The notes under the pieces are model-generated. The model was not told the origin of the DNA, ran no database searches, and saw only the letters and a program-made list of their open reading frames with translations. The position numbers and the translations under genes are program-made. From positions 1-31,295 of the forward strand of contig CAJOLG010000002.1 in NCBI GenBank assembly GCA_905235315.1: a stretch of 31,295 bases of DNA, in the 5' to 3' direction. The DNA is from an uncultured Solobacterium sp. (GTDB lineage Bacteria; Bacillota_I; Bacilli_A; Erysipelotrichales; Erysipelotrichaceae). Shown here piece after piece: positions 1-7,008 of this stretch; within the stretch, counting starts at the first letter, position 1, and each line of letters opens with the position of its first letter.

Positions 1-326
1 GACGGGTCGAGCTGTGTAATGCGGGGATCCCCTTCGGTCATTACTTTTGCCCGGATCCATGATTTGTGTCCGTTTACCGTGATTTTTGAAATCTTTGAGA
101 CGGTATCGCCCGGCAATACGGTCCTGCGGTCGGAATTCCCTTCGATCGGTGTCTCGGTTCCGTCGCTTCCGATCCGGTACTCATTCAGACTGATGGACAC
201 ATTTCCGGTACCGATATGATTCACGGTCGTCACCGTGCCGCCTTCCGCGTGTGCCGGTACATACGGGCACAGGGCAAGCACCGCCAGAATCACGGCGGCT
301 GCCCTTCTGAAAACTGCGTTGTACAT
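1..326 (-). CDS. Secreted TasA/camelysin-like protein, N-terminal fragment
   Basis: The gene runs off the left edge, so only about 108 N-terminal residues are visible. It begins with a Sec-type signal peptide: basic start (FRR), a hydrophobic AAAVILAVLALC core, and a likely cleavage after AHA. The mature part has TVNHIGTGNVSISLNEY, then a segment ending in VLPGDTVSKISKITVNG, which resembles the beta-sandwich start of TasA/CalY (camelysin) and SipW-dependent exported proteins. The typical AYFT motif of that family is not seen, so assignment is by resemblance only. There are two consecutive ATGs. The one at 326 is preferred because AAAGGAG (about 332-338) then has 5 nt spacing; the ATG at 329 would be only 2 nt away. 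Function is unknown; a cell-surface or matrix role is an inference. It lies downstream of two terminators that separate it from the lysine operon. Confidence 0.6.
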   Translation of the reverse strand, partial: MYNAVFRRAAAVILAVLALCPYVPAHAEGGTVTTVNHIGTGNVSISLNEYRIGSDGTETPIEGNSDRRTVLPGDTVSKISKITVNGHKSWIRAKVMTEGDPRITQLDP

Positions 327-410
327 CATTTCTCCTTTCCGTTTCGGCGGGAATCCCCGCCTGACACTATCCTTATTGCGTCCGAAACCGGGATTCCCCC
401 GCCCAAACCG

Positions 411-435
411 AAAAAAAGCCGGATTATTTTCCGGC
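411..435 (-). terminator. Intrinsic terminator, second of a tandem pair
   Basis: On the minus strand a GCCGG/CCGGC stem with loop AAAATAAT is followed by seven T. It lies just beyond the terminator at 443-478 and upstream of the gene starting at 326, and probably gives back-up termination of the lysine operon. Confidence 0.55.
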
Positions 436-442
436 AGAAATT

Positions 443-478
443 AAAAAACTCATCCCGGAGAAGTCTCCGCAATGAGTT
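443..478 (-). terminator. Intrinsic terminator of the lysA-dapA-dapB-ddh operon
   Basis: Sixteen bases after the ddh stop, the minus strand forms AACTCAT...ATGAGTT with an inner GGAG/CTCC pairing, followed by a T-rich tract. It is a standard rho-independent terminator for the upstream operon. Confidence 0.75.
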
Positions 479-493
479 CTTACTGATTTATGT

Positions 494-1480
494 TCAGAGC
501 AGATGCGCGCGCATCTCTTCCGGCGAAAGCGGGGAAAGCAGCCCCGGGGCGATATCGAATACCGTCTTACAGCCGGTCTCACCTGCGTCTGCGAGGCGTT
601 TTACCGCTCTTGCGTAGGCGATCAGAACACTGGAGGTGAACTCCGGGTTGGAATCGAGCTTCAGGCTGAATTCCACCACATGGTTGTTCGCATGATTCTC
701 CCCGGTGTTTCCGGAGCGGATGACAAATCCGCCGTGGCCCATGCCGGAATGATTCGCCGCAAATTCTTCCGCATCGATGAAATGAACCGTGGTGTCATAT
801 TCATCAAAGTAGTTCGGCATCTCTTTGATCTCTTTTTCAATTCGTTCGGGATCTGCGCCTTCCTTGAGAACCACAAATACTTCCCGGGTGTGCTTCTGAC
901 GAACGGTCAGGTCCGGATTTTCACCGCTGCGCACAGCCGCCAGCGCATCCTCGCACGGAATCGTATACTGCTTTGCGTTGGCTACGCCCTCAATGCGGCG
1001 AACCGCATCGGAATGACCCTGGGATACGCCTTTCCCCCAGAAGGTATAGTCTTTTCCGTTGGGAAGGACCGCACCGGCATACGCTCTTGCGACAGAGAAC
1101 AGTCCCGGGTCCCAGCCGACCGAGATCATGGCGATATGGCCACCCTCTTTTGCGGAGGCATCGACATTCGCAAAGTGGGTCGGAATATTGTGATGGGTAT
1201 CGAAACTGTCAATGACATTGAAGTACTTCGCGTATTCCGGAGTCTGTACCGGAAGGTCTGTGGCGCTTCCGCCGCAGAGCATCAGAACATCGATCCGGTC
1301 CGCCCAGTCTTTGATTTCCGAAACGGATACGACCGGAACATCTTTGGTTACAGGGGTCACCGCGGAGGGATCCCGGCGGGTAAATATCGCCGCAAGTTCC
1401 ATATCCCCGGCTTCGCTTACCGCATATTCAATGCCCTTTCCGAGATTTCCGTAACCGAGAATACCAATTCGTGTTTTCAT
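494..1480 (-). CDS. ddh: meso-diaminopimelate D-dehydrogenase
   Basis: Catalyses the NADPH-dependent reductive amination of L-2-tetrahydrodipicolinate (as its open form) to meso-diaminopimelate in one step, bypassing the acylated or aminotransferase branches of lysine biosynthesis. The 328 residues match the usual family length (about 325). A Rossmann nucleotide site GYGNLGKG is at residues 9-16. Family-typical stretches include MLCGGSATDLP, the NVIDSFDTH region, ISVGWDPGLFS, the FWGKGVSQGHSDA segment and the C-terminal HVVEFSLKLDSNPEFTSSVL. The ATG overlaps the dapB stop by 4 nt (ATGA), implying translational coupling. It is the last gene of the riboswitch-controlled operon. The product meso-DAP feeds both LysA and peptidoglycan. 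Identification is firm. The curious point is that DapL and DapF, a competing route to the same product, are encoded about 7 kb away. Confidence 0.95.
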   Translation of the reverse strand: MKTRIGILGYGNLGKGIEYAVSEAGDMELAAIFTRRDPSAVTPVTKDVPVVSVSEIKDWADRIDVLMLCGGSATDLPVQTPEYAKYFNVIDSFDTHHNIPTHFANVDASAKEGGHIAMISVGWDPGLFSVARAYAGAVLPNGKDYTFWGKGVSQGHSDAVRRIEGVANAKQYTIPCEDALAAVRSGENPDLTVRQKHTREVFVVLKEGADPERIEKEIKEMPNYFDEYDTTVHFIDAEEFAANHSGMGHGGFVIRSGNTGENHANNHVVEFSLKLDSNPEFTSSVLIAYARAVKRLADAGETGCKTVFDIAPGLLSPLSPEEMRAHLL

Positions 1481-2199
1481 TCTTCTTTTCCTCCCATTTT
1501 CAGCAGATCATTCATGTCGTACATGCCGGCTTCTTTTCCAAGCACATATTCGGCAGCGCGGATTGCGCCGTTCACGAAGATCTGCCGGTTCGCCGCATGG
1601 TGGCTGATGGTGATGCGTTCGTTGTCGCCGAAGAAGTACACCGTATGTTCACCGGCTTCGGTGCCGCCGCGCAGGGCATGCACACCGATTTCTCTTCCTC
1701 GAGCTCCGGTTATCCCTTCCCGGCCGTATACTTCTGTAAACTCGCCGTCCGGGTTCATGATTTCAAGCAGCGCTTTTGCGGTACCGCTCGGCGCATCCTT
1801 CTTCTGGTTGTGATGGGTTTCCGTCAGTTCCATGTCAAACGTATCTTTCAGCAGCGGAACCGCTTCCGCAATCAGTTTGCGCAGAACCGCAACCCCGTAG
1901 GAGAAATTCGAACTGTAGAATACCGGTACGGTCTGGGCGAGATCGTTCAGCACCTGCCGGTCTTCGTCCGTAACCCCGGTGGTGCCGTACACCAATGCGC
2001 AGCGGTGTTCGAGCACATAGTCTTTAATCCAGGAGAGGTTGTCCCGGTGGCTGAAGTCGATCACGACATCCGCCGCATCGCCGTCCAGTGCGCTTTTGTC
2101 AAAGGCGTCCGCCATGCCGAGAACCGTATGGCCGGCAGCTTCCGCAGTGGAGGCGATCAGGCTTCCCATCCGGCCTTTTCCGCCGATCAGGATTTTCAT
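1477..2199 (-). CDS. dapB: 4-hydroxy-tetrahydrodipicolinate reductase
   Basis: Reduces the DapA product to tetrahydrodipicolinate with NAD(P)H, in the cytosol. At 240 residues it is at the short end of the DapB range (240-275). The N-terminal dinucleotide site reads GGKGRMG (6-12), a GTTG motif follows at 72-75, and the signature ETHHNQKKDAPSGTA lies at 127-141. The latter supplies the catalytic His (129) and Lys (133) and the substrate-binding GT. It overlaps both neighbours by 4 nt (ATGA junctions with dapA upstream and ddh downstream), so lysA-dapA-dapB-ddh should be one coupled transcript. Confidence 0.95.
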   Translation of the reverse strand: MKILIGGKGRMGSLIASTAEAAGHTVLGMADAFDKSALDGDAADVVIDFSHRDNLSWIKDYVLEHRCALVYGTTGVTDEDRQVLNDLAQTVPVFYSSNFSYGVAVLRKLIAEAVPLLKDTFDMELTETHHNQKKDAPSGTAKALLEIMNPDGEFTEVYGREGITGARGREIGVHALRGGTEAGEHTVYFFGDNERITISHHAANRQIFVNGAIRAAEYVLGKEAGMYDMNDLLKMGGKEE

Positions 2200-3077
2200 A
2201 AGAGTCCGACCTTCTTCATCTCGGCATAGAGCACATCCTTGTTCTTCTGTGCCATTTCATAGAGCGGCAGACGATAGCCTCCGACACCCTTGCCCATCGC
2301 ATTCAGTGCTTCCTTGACCGGAATCGGGTTGACTTCGCAGAACAGCGCATGGATGTAATCCAGATACTTCTGCTGGATCGCAAGCGAGCCGGCCTGGTCT
2401 CCTTCAAACCACTTCGCAACGAGGTCATGGGCTTCCTTCGGATTGGTGTTCGCAAAGACGCTGATGACACCCGAACCGCCCAGAGACAGGATCGGAACGA
2501 CCATGTCGTCATTTCCGCTGTACATCACGAAGTCGTCACTCAGAAACCGGGAGATACTGACAGCGTAACTGATGTTTCCGCTGGCTTCCTTGATTCCGAT
2601 GATATTCGGATGCTTGGACAGACGCTCGACAGCCGATACGCTCAGAGAACATCCGGTTCTGCTCGGTACGTTGTAGAGAATAAGCGGAGCGCTGACCTGG
2701 TCTGCCACGGTTGTGAAGTGACGGATCATGCCCTCTTCGTTTGCCTTGTTGTAATACGGGGTGATTGCGAGGAGTGCATCCGCTCCCATATCCGCATAGC
2801 GTCTGCTCTTCGCCAGCATCGTGGCGGTGTCATTGGAGCCGGAGCCGGCAATGACCGGAACCCGGTGATTGACGGTACGGAGTGTATATTCCACAACCGA
2901 ATCATCTTCCTCATGGCTCATCGTGGTGCTTTCACCGGTGGTGCCGAGCACCAGGATTCCGTCTGTGCCCTCTGCGATATGCCATTCCAGCAGCTCGCCG
3001 AGCTTTTCAAAGTTTACACTTCCGTCCGGATTGAACGGTGTGATCAGAGCTACAATACTGCCTTGAATTGTCTTCAT
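2196..3077 (-). CDS. dapA: 4-hydroxy-tetrahydrodipicolinate synthase
   Basis: Condenses pyruvate with aspartate-4-semialdehyde, the first committed step to DAP and lysine. The 293-residue class I aldolase has GTTGES at 45-50, the catalytic tyrosine in YNVPSRTG (Tyr135), ITPYYNKAN at 105-113, and the Schiff-base lysine in IGIKEASG (Lys163). A good AGGAGA site precedes the ATG. It lies 11 nt after lysA and overlaps dapB by 4 nt. Transcription should be controlled by the lysine riboswitch at 4409-4561; Gram-positive DapA enzymes are often insensitive to lysine, which fits control at the RNA level. Confidence 0.96.
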   Translation of the reverse strand: MKTIQGSIVALITPFNPDGSVNFEKLGELLEWHIAEGTDGILVLGTTGESTTMSHEEDDSVVEYTLRTVNHRVPVIAGSGSNDTATMLAKSRRYADMGADALLAITPYYNKANEEGMIRHFTTVADQVSAPLILYNVPSRTGCSLSVSAVERLSKHPNIIGIKEASGNISYAVSISRFLSDDFVMYSGNDDMVVPILSLGGSGVISVFANTNPKEAHDLVAKWFEGDQAGSLAIQQKYLDYIHALFCEVNPIPVKEALNAMGKGVGGYRLPLYEMAQKNKDVLYAEMKKVGLL

Positions 3078-3088
3078 TTTTTTCTCTC

Positions 3089-4345
3089 CTATTCCTCAAG
3101 CGCGGTCATATGTTCATAGGTTTCGCGCTGAATGACAAGTCTGTCTGTTCCCTCGTTGACAAATACTACTGCGGGAAGCGGAAGTTTGTTGTAATGGCTG
3201 GCCATCGAATAGCCGTAGGCGCCGGTGGTCTTCATGACGATCCGGTCCCCGCGCTTCACTTCCGGCAGCCGGATTGCCTGAATCAGGATATCTCCCGATT
3301 CACAGCATTTCCCGGCAACGGTGTATTCCGTTTCTGCCGGCTCGGTTTCCTTTCCGTCGATGAAGGCATCGTATTCCGCCTGGTAGAGTGCCGGGCGGAT
3401 GTTGTCGGACATGCCGCCGTCAACGAACACATAGGTTTTGTTTGGGGTCTTCTTCGTAAAGCCTGCAGTGTATACCGTACAGCCTGCTTCTGCGACAATA
3501 CTGCGGCCCGGTTCAATCAGAATGCGGGTGATATTGACGCCGGTGCGCTGTTTTTCATTCTGACAGGTTTCCAGAATGAACCGGCATACTTCATCGGTCG
3601 GGATCGGCGCATCCGCATCCGTATAACGGGCAGCGAAGCCGCCGCCGAGGTTCAGGGTGGAAATCTCCGTGCCGTACTTCTCTTTGAGGATCACCGCAAA
3701 CTCAAACAGTTTGCGGATTTCCTCCCCGAATGCATTGCGGTCAAAAATCTGGGAGCCGATATGGGCATGGAAGCCGTCAAACACGATGTTCGGGCTGTTC
3801 TTCAGAAGATTCACGGCCTGTACGATTTCGTCTTCGTTCACAAAGGAGATTCCGAACTTACTGTCAACGTGCGCCGTCACAATATAGTGATGCGTATGGG
3901 CTTCCACCCCCGGGTTGACCCGTAAGAGCGTGTGTACCTGATAGCCGCAGTCCTTTGTGAATTCCTGCAGGAGCTCTGCCTCCTGCACATTGTCCACCAC
4001 GAAGGTCCCGACCCGGTTTTCGAGAGCGTATTCGATCTCGGCCGGGGTTTTGTTGTTGCCGTGGAAGAAGGCTTTTGACATGTCATAGCCTGCCTGCACC
4101 GCGGTATAGATCTCCCCGCCGGAGACAACATCGAGATACATGCCGTACTCCTGAATGAGTTTGACGATTGCTTTACAGCTGAATGCCTTCGATGCGTAGA
4201 GCACCCCGGTTTCGAATTCCTCACTGGTGAAGTGATCCCGGTAGCTGCTCAGGATGGAGCGGATCTTTCCTTCGTCATACACCGTCAGCGGAGTTCCGTA
4301 CTTCTCCGCCAGCGCGCGAATCGTGATGCCTGCGATTTCTGCCAT
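3089..4345 (-). CDS. lysA: Diaminopimelate decarboxylase
   Basis: PLP enzyme that decarboxylates meso-DAP to L-lysine, the last step of the pathway. From the ATG at 4345 it has 418 residues, normal for LysA. The PLP lysine is in YASKAF (Lys53), HIGSQIFD binds phosphate/substrate, the GGGFAARY region follows, and the second active-site Cys is in CCESGD. An in-frame TTG at 4360 would extend the protein, but it sits at the edge of the terminator T-tract and the GGAGG ribosome site (about 4354-4358) is 8 nt before the ATG at 4345, so the ATG is chosen. First gene of the lysine-riboswitch operon. Confidence 0.95.
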   Translation of the reverse strand: MAEIAGITIRALAEKYGTPLTVYDEGKIRSILSSYRDHFTSEEFETGVLYASKAFSCKAIVKLIQEYGMYLDVVSGGEIYTAVQAGYDMSKAFFHGNNKTPAEIEYALENRVGTFVVDNVQEAELLQEFTKDCGYQVHTLLRVNPGVEAHTHHYIVTAHVDSKFGISFVNEDEIVQAVNLLKNSPNIVFDGFHAHIGSQIFDRNAFGEEIRKLFEFAVILKEKYGTEISTLNLGGGFAARYTDADAPIPTDEVCRFILETCQNEKQRTGVNITRILIEPGRSIVAEAGCTVYTAGFTKKTPNKTYVFVDGGMSDNIRPALYQAEYDAFIDGKETEPAETEYTVAGKCCESGDILIQAIRLPEVKRGDRIVMKTTGAYGYSMASHYNKLPLPAVVFVNEGTDRLVIQRETYEHMTALEE

Positions 4346-4358
4346 AGGCTTTACCTCC

Positions 4359-4392
4359 AAAAAAATACCGGCAGAACACTATCTGCCGGTAT
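4359..4392 (-). terminator. Riboswitch expression-platform terminator
   Basis: An 11-bp perfect stem, ATACCGGCAGA with TCTGCCGGTAT and a 6-nt loop, is followed directly by about seven T and then by the lysA ribosome site. Its position right after the aptamer makes it the off-state terminator of the lysine riboswitch. Confidence 0.85.
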
Positions 4393-4408
4393 GAATGAAC
4401 ACGCAGCC

Positions 4409-4561
4409 GATAGCACTCCTACTTTCGTAGACAGTCTGACAGATCTTCTCTGCCAGCCCACCATCTCCCGGTGCCCCGGAAAACAGTTCGGCGGAATTGC
4501 CTCCGTCAGTCATCCAACGCCTGCCGGCTCTGACTGACCTGATCGCTCCCGCGCCTCTATC
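4409..4561 (-). promoter_or_regulatory. Lysine riboswitch (L box) aptamer
   Basis: Read on the minus strand, the element opens with GATAGAGGCGCG and closes with GGAGTGCTATC, the P1 pairing of L boxes. Between them are the conserved loop E/turn segment (GCGATCA near the start), GGCAATTCCGCCGAACTG, GGGCTGGC and CTGTCTACGAAAGTAG, as expected for the five-helix lysine aptamer. It precedes the terminator at 4359-4392 and then lysA, so high lysine should cause premature termination. A T-box was considered but the GGTGGCACC box is absent here. Confidence 0.88.
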
Positions 4562-4570
4562 ATTGAAGTG

Positions 4571-4599
4571 AGTTTATCATTCCTTGTGGTTCTTTTCAA
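4571..4599 (-). promoter_or_regulatory. Promoter of the lysine operon
   Basis: On the minus strand TTGAAA and TAAACT are separated by 17 bp, and a TG (TGA-TAAACT) gives an extended -10. The predicted start near 4564 coincides with the 5' end of the lysine aptamer, which supports both calls. Confidence 0.7.
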
Positions 4600-4677
4600 T
4601 ACATTTGCGCACAAAATGCGTTCCGGGCTCAGCTTCGGCTTCCGGTGCCCTTCCTGCATGGCGGGGTGCCGGCAGCG

Positions 4678-4716
4678 AAAAGAAAACAGATACGCATTGG
4701 TTTTGTGCATATCTGT
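4678..4716 (-). terminator. Intrinsic terminator after the small lipoprotein gene
   Basis: On the minus strand ACAGATATGC pairs with GCGTATCTGT (one mismatch) around a short A-rich loop and is followed by TTTCTTTTC. It ends transcription of the gene at 4726-5157 before the lysine promoter region. Confidence 0.7.
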
Positions 4717-4725
4717 CTTTTGCGT

Positions 4726-5157
4726 TCAGTCGAGGGAAACGCCCGCTTCTTCCAGGGCATCCTTTAATGAAAACTGTTCCCTGTCGATTTCATCCTCATT
4801 CAGTACCAGAATCTGGATATCGCCGGATGCCTTGTCCAGAACCGTTGCGGAGACATCATATTCCCCGGGTGTGATGTCGTATACATTCATAATGATTCCG
4901 TCAAACGTTTCGCTCAGTTCGATATTTCCGGTATGATCCTTGAATACGATGTTCACTTCTCCTTTGGAGAGATCCGAATTGATCAGAACACATTCATTTT
5001 CGCCGACCGTCATCGAACCGGTGGCTGTATTTTCCTCTGCCGCATTCACCGCATGAAGATTCGAATAGACCGGAGTGGTTTCAAACTCCAGAACAGATTT
5101 CCCGCAGGCGCTCAGAAGTAATACCGCAAGGCCTGCCGCAGCCAGTCTTTTTTTCAT
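4726..5157 (-). CDS. Small lipoprotein of unknown function
   Basis: A 143-residue protein starting with MKKRLAAAGLAVLLLSACGKS. The lipobox LSAC predicts lipidation at Cys18 and anchoring to the outer face of the membrane. The rest is a single, mostly beta-strand-like domain of about 110 residues (GSMTVGENECVLINSDLSKGEVNIVFKDH..., then ITPGEYDVSATVLD) ending in an acidic tail. I do not recognise a family. A TATAAT box at 5185-5190 and an AGGAG site 7 nt before the ATG give it its own promoter, lying over the end of the MATE gene. A terminator follows, so it appears monocistronic. Role unknown. Confidence 0.75.
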   Translation of the reverse strand: MKKRLAAAGLAVLLLSACGKSVLEFETTPVYSNLHAVNAAEENTATGSMTVGENECVLINSDLSKGEVNIVFKDHTGNIELSETFDGIIMNVYDITPGEYDVSATVLDKASGDIQILVLNEDEIDREQFSLKDALEEAGVSLD

Positions 5158-5184
5158 AGTGCTGTTCTCCTGTGTATCTCATTT

Positions 5185-5190
5185 ATTATA
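5185..5190 (-). promoter_or_regulatory. -10 box for the small lipoprotein gene
   Basis: A perfect TATAAT on the minus strand, about 27 nt upstream of the ATG at 5157, with AGGAG in the leader. The -35 region (TATGAA at 16 bp) is weak. Confidence 0.5.
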
Positions 5191-5207
5191 CACATTTGCC
5201 CGCATTT

Positions 5208-6569
5208 TCATACCTGCCCGGCGTGCCGCAGCTTCCGCTGACGCAGGGCGTACAGCACCTCAAGCACACAGCAGGTCATCCAGCCGACCGGATAGCCGAA
5301 GCCGACCGGAGCCGGCGCGTTCATGATGAACCGTGTCATGACAAACAGATAGATCTGCCGCACTGCGACAAAACTTCCCAGCATGATGATCATCGGGCCG
5401 CGGGAATCCCCGTGTCCGCGCAGCGCTCCGGCAAGCACATGATTGACGACATTGAACGAGACAAACAGCATGTTCGTCCGGATGAAGAGACAGCCGTACC
5501 GGATGACTTCCGGTTCCCGCGAGAAGAGCGAGACCGCCTCCGGCGCAAGCAGTAAAAGGAATAATATAATCACGCCGGTAACCCCAAGCGCAAGCAGCAC
5601 GGTAAGCACAGCCCCTCTCTCCGCCCGGTCTTCTTTTCCTGCTCCGACGTTCTGGGAGACGAAGGTGGTTGCGGCCGCCGCCATACTCTGCATCGGCAGC
5701 ATCACGAACTGGTCCAGCTTGTTGTAGGTGCTCCAGCCGGCCATGACATCCGAACCGAAGTGATTGATATACGACTGCACAAAAACATTGGAGAACGCGG
5801 TGATCACCGACTGGATGCCGGCCGGCAGCCCGACCGCAAAGATCATCCGCAGATGATCGGGATCGATGTTCAGATCATGCCAGGTCAGCCGGTAAATATC
5901 CCCGGTCCGGCTCAGGAGAACCAGGATCAGTGCGGCGGAGACAAACTGCGAGAGGATCGTTGCCCATGCGGCACCTGCGATGCCCGCATGGAAGACCACC
6001 ACAAACAGCAGGTCGAGAACGATATTCAGAAGACTGGTAAAAACCAGAAAGTACAGCGGCCGGGTCGTATCTCCGACCGAGCGCAGAATCCCGCTTCCCA
6101 TGTTGTAGATCAGAAGACCCGAGATGCCGGCAAAATAAATGGAAAGATACACTGCGGCCTGCGGGAAGACATCCTCGGGAGTCGCCGTAAACCTCAGCAT
6201 CGGAGTTACCGTGATCATTCCCAGTATGGTAAATACCACCGAGATCAGAAAGGTCATCGCCATGGTCGTTTCAATGGCAGTGTGGAGTTTTTCCGTGTTT
6301 CCGGAGCCGAACTGCCTCGCGATCACCACCGAAGCGCCGACCGAAAACCCGTTGAAGAAAAACACGGCCATGTTGGTGATCATGGAGGTGGACCCGACTG
6401 CCGCAAGCGCCTCCTTGCCCACAAAGTTTCCGACCACGATCATATCCACCGTGTTGTACAGCATCTGAAATACATTCCCCAGCATCAGCGGCAGCGAATA
6501 CAGAATGATTTTCTGCAGGATCGGTCCCTCTGTCATGTTTACGCTGGTTGTTTTCCGTTCGTTGTTCAT
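5208..6569 (-). CDS. MATE family multidrug/organic cation exporter
   Basis: An integral membrane antiporter of the multi-antimicrobial extrusion (MATE) family. With the ATG at 6569 it has 453 residues and about 12 membrane segments. Family marks include LPLMLGNVFQMLYNTVDMIVVGNFVG near the N-terminus, the GSGNTEKL loop, GSGILRSVGDTTRPL, and a second half repeating the pattern (GLPAGIQSVITAFSNVF, FVSQNVGAGKEDRAERG, VLAGALRGHGDSRGPM). Substrates cannot be read from sequence. The start is uncertain: upstream in-frame codons to 6626 lie ahead of the TATAAT at 6586-6591, so 6569 is favoured even though it lacks a clear ribosome site; the ATG at 6536 is an alternative. It diverges from the asnB operon, sharing the 6592-6690 region. 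Confidence 0.88.
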   Translation of the reverse strand: MNNERKTTSVNMTEGPILQKIILYSLPLMLGNVFQMLYNTVDMIVVGNFVGKEALAAVGSTSMITNMAVFFFNGFSVGASVVIARQFGSGNTEKLHTAIETTMAMTFLISVVFTILGMITVTPMLRFTATPEDVFPQAAVYLSIYFAGISGLLIYNMGSGILRSVGDTTRPLYFLVFTSLLNIVLDLLFVVVFHAGIAGAAWATILSQFVSAALILVLLSRTGDIYRLTWHDLNIDPDHLRMIFAVGLPAGIQSVITAFSNVFVQSYINHFGSDVMAGWSTYNKLDQFVMLPMQSMAAAATTFVSQNVGAGKEDRAERGAVLTVLLALGVTGVIILFLLLLAPEAVSLFSREPEVIRYGCLFIRTNMLFVSFNVVNHVLAGALRGHGDSRGPMIIMLGSFVAVRQIYLFVMTRFIMNAPAPVGFGYPVGWMTCCVLEVLYALRQRKLRHAGQV

Positions 6570-6585
6570 GCGGTTCACGGGAAGA

Positions 6586-6591
6586 ATTATA
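6586..6591 (-). promoter_or_regulatory. -10 box for the MATE gene
   Basis: A perfect TATAAT on the minus strand, 16 nt before the ATG at 6569. The predicted 5' leader is only about 9 nt with no ribosome site. No good -35 is visible. Confidence 0.45.
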
Positions 6592-6628
6592 CTCTGCTTC
6601 GTTCCGACTCCGGGAAGAAACGGCAAAA

Positions 6629-6689
6629 TGAAACATTTTCATAACTTGTAATATGTTTCAGGTTTTTTCTGAAAATTGTCTGAAAATTG
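6629..6689 (+). promoter_or_regulatory. Putative operator block upstream of the asnB promoter
   Basis: Contains TGAAACATTTTCA (6629-6641, near-palindromic), TTGTAAT (6646-6652), TGTTTCA (6654-6660), and two perfect tandem 11-bp repeats TCTGAAAATTG (6668-6678 and 6679-6689) ending 2 bp before the -35 box. The same order of elements (TGAAA..., ATTTTCAT, TTGTAAT, TTTCAG) recurs before glnA at 10583-10629. This suggests a common transcription factor acting on both nitrogen operons; its identity is unknown. It could also affect the divergent MATE gene. Confidence 0.55.
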
Positions 6690-6691
6690 TG

Positions 6692-6721
6692 TTGACAGCC
6701 GTTTGGACAGGATCTTACAAT
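6692..6721 (+). promoter_or_regulatory. Promoter of the asnB-dapF-dapL operon
   Basis: Consensus TTGACA (6692-6697), an 18-bp spacer and TACAAT (6716-6721). The predicted start near 6728 gives a leader of about 280 nt that contains the T-box. Confidence 0.75.
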
Positions 6722-6727
6722 GCATAC

Positions 6728-7004
6728 AGACAAACGATACACAAAGCGATGCGGAAGAGGAGTACATCCGGAGCGGTTATCCAAGAGAGCGGGCGCTGAT
6801 GGGAATCCCGTATAACAGACCGAATGGAAAAACACTTCCAAGTCCGACCTGAACGGCAAGGGCGCCAAGTAGGGAAGGCGTGATGGCGGCACGTTATCCC
6901 CGCACGGGTTTGTTGGAACCCTTTGAGAAGCAAATCAGGTGGCACCACGGAGAGCCGGCCTTCGTCCTGAATATCAGGAGGACTGCCGGAATACGGAGGT
7001 GCCA
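6728..7004 (+). promoter_or_regulatory. T-box leader, probably tRNA-Asn responsive and acting on translation
   Basis: Stem I marks are AAGAGGAGTAC (from 6754), AGAGAGC (6784-6790) and GCTGATGGGAATCCC. A likely specifier is AAC (Asn) at 6852-6854 in CCTGAACGG. Stem II/IIA-B marks are CCAAGTAGGGA and the following GGCG region, and the T-box sequence AGGTGGCACCACGG is at 6937-6950. TGGC in the bulge matches a tRNA ending GCCA, consistent with discriminator G. No run of T follows, so no terminator is seen. Instead TGGCACC (6940-6946) is exactly complementary to GGTGCCA (6998-7004), which overlaps the GGAGG ribosome site. Between them is a hairpin (about 6953-6989; CCGGC/GCCGG with TCCTGA/TCAGGA). 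This supports ribosome-site sequestration. The specifier call is an inference. Confidence 0.8.
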
Positions 7005-7008
7005 TTTT

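Noticed and set aside
503..1813. 436-residue plus-strand open frame over ddh and dapB
   Set aside because: It crosses two well-identified minus-strand genes and a terminator boundary.
4346..4360. Upstream TTG start for lysA
   Set aside because: It overlaps the terminator T-tract and ribosome site; the ATG at 4345 has ideal spacing.
4409..4561. T-box as the leader of lysA
   Set aside because: No GGTGGNACC box or specifier pattern; sequence and P1 pairing fit the lysine riboswitch.
6880..7008. N-terminal extension of asnB by 43 codons
   Set aside because: It would be translated from within the T-box leader and would bury Cys2, which must be N-terminal.
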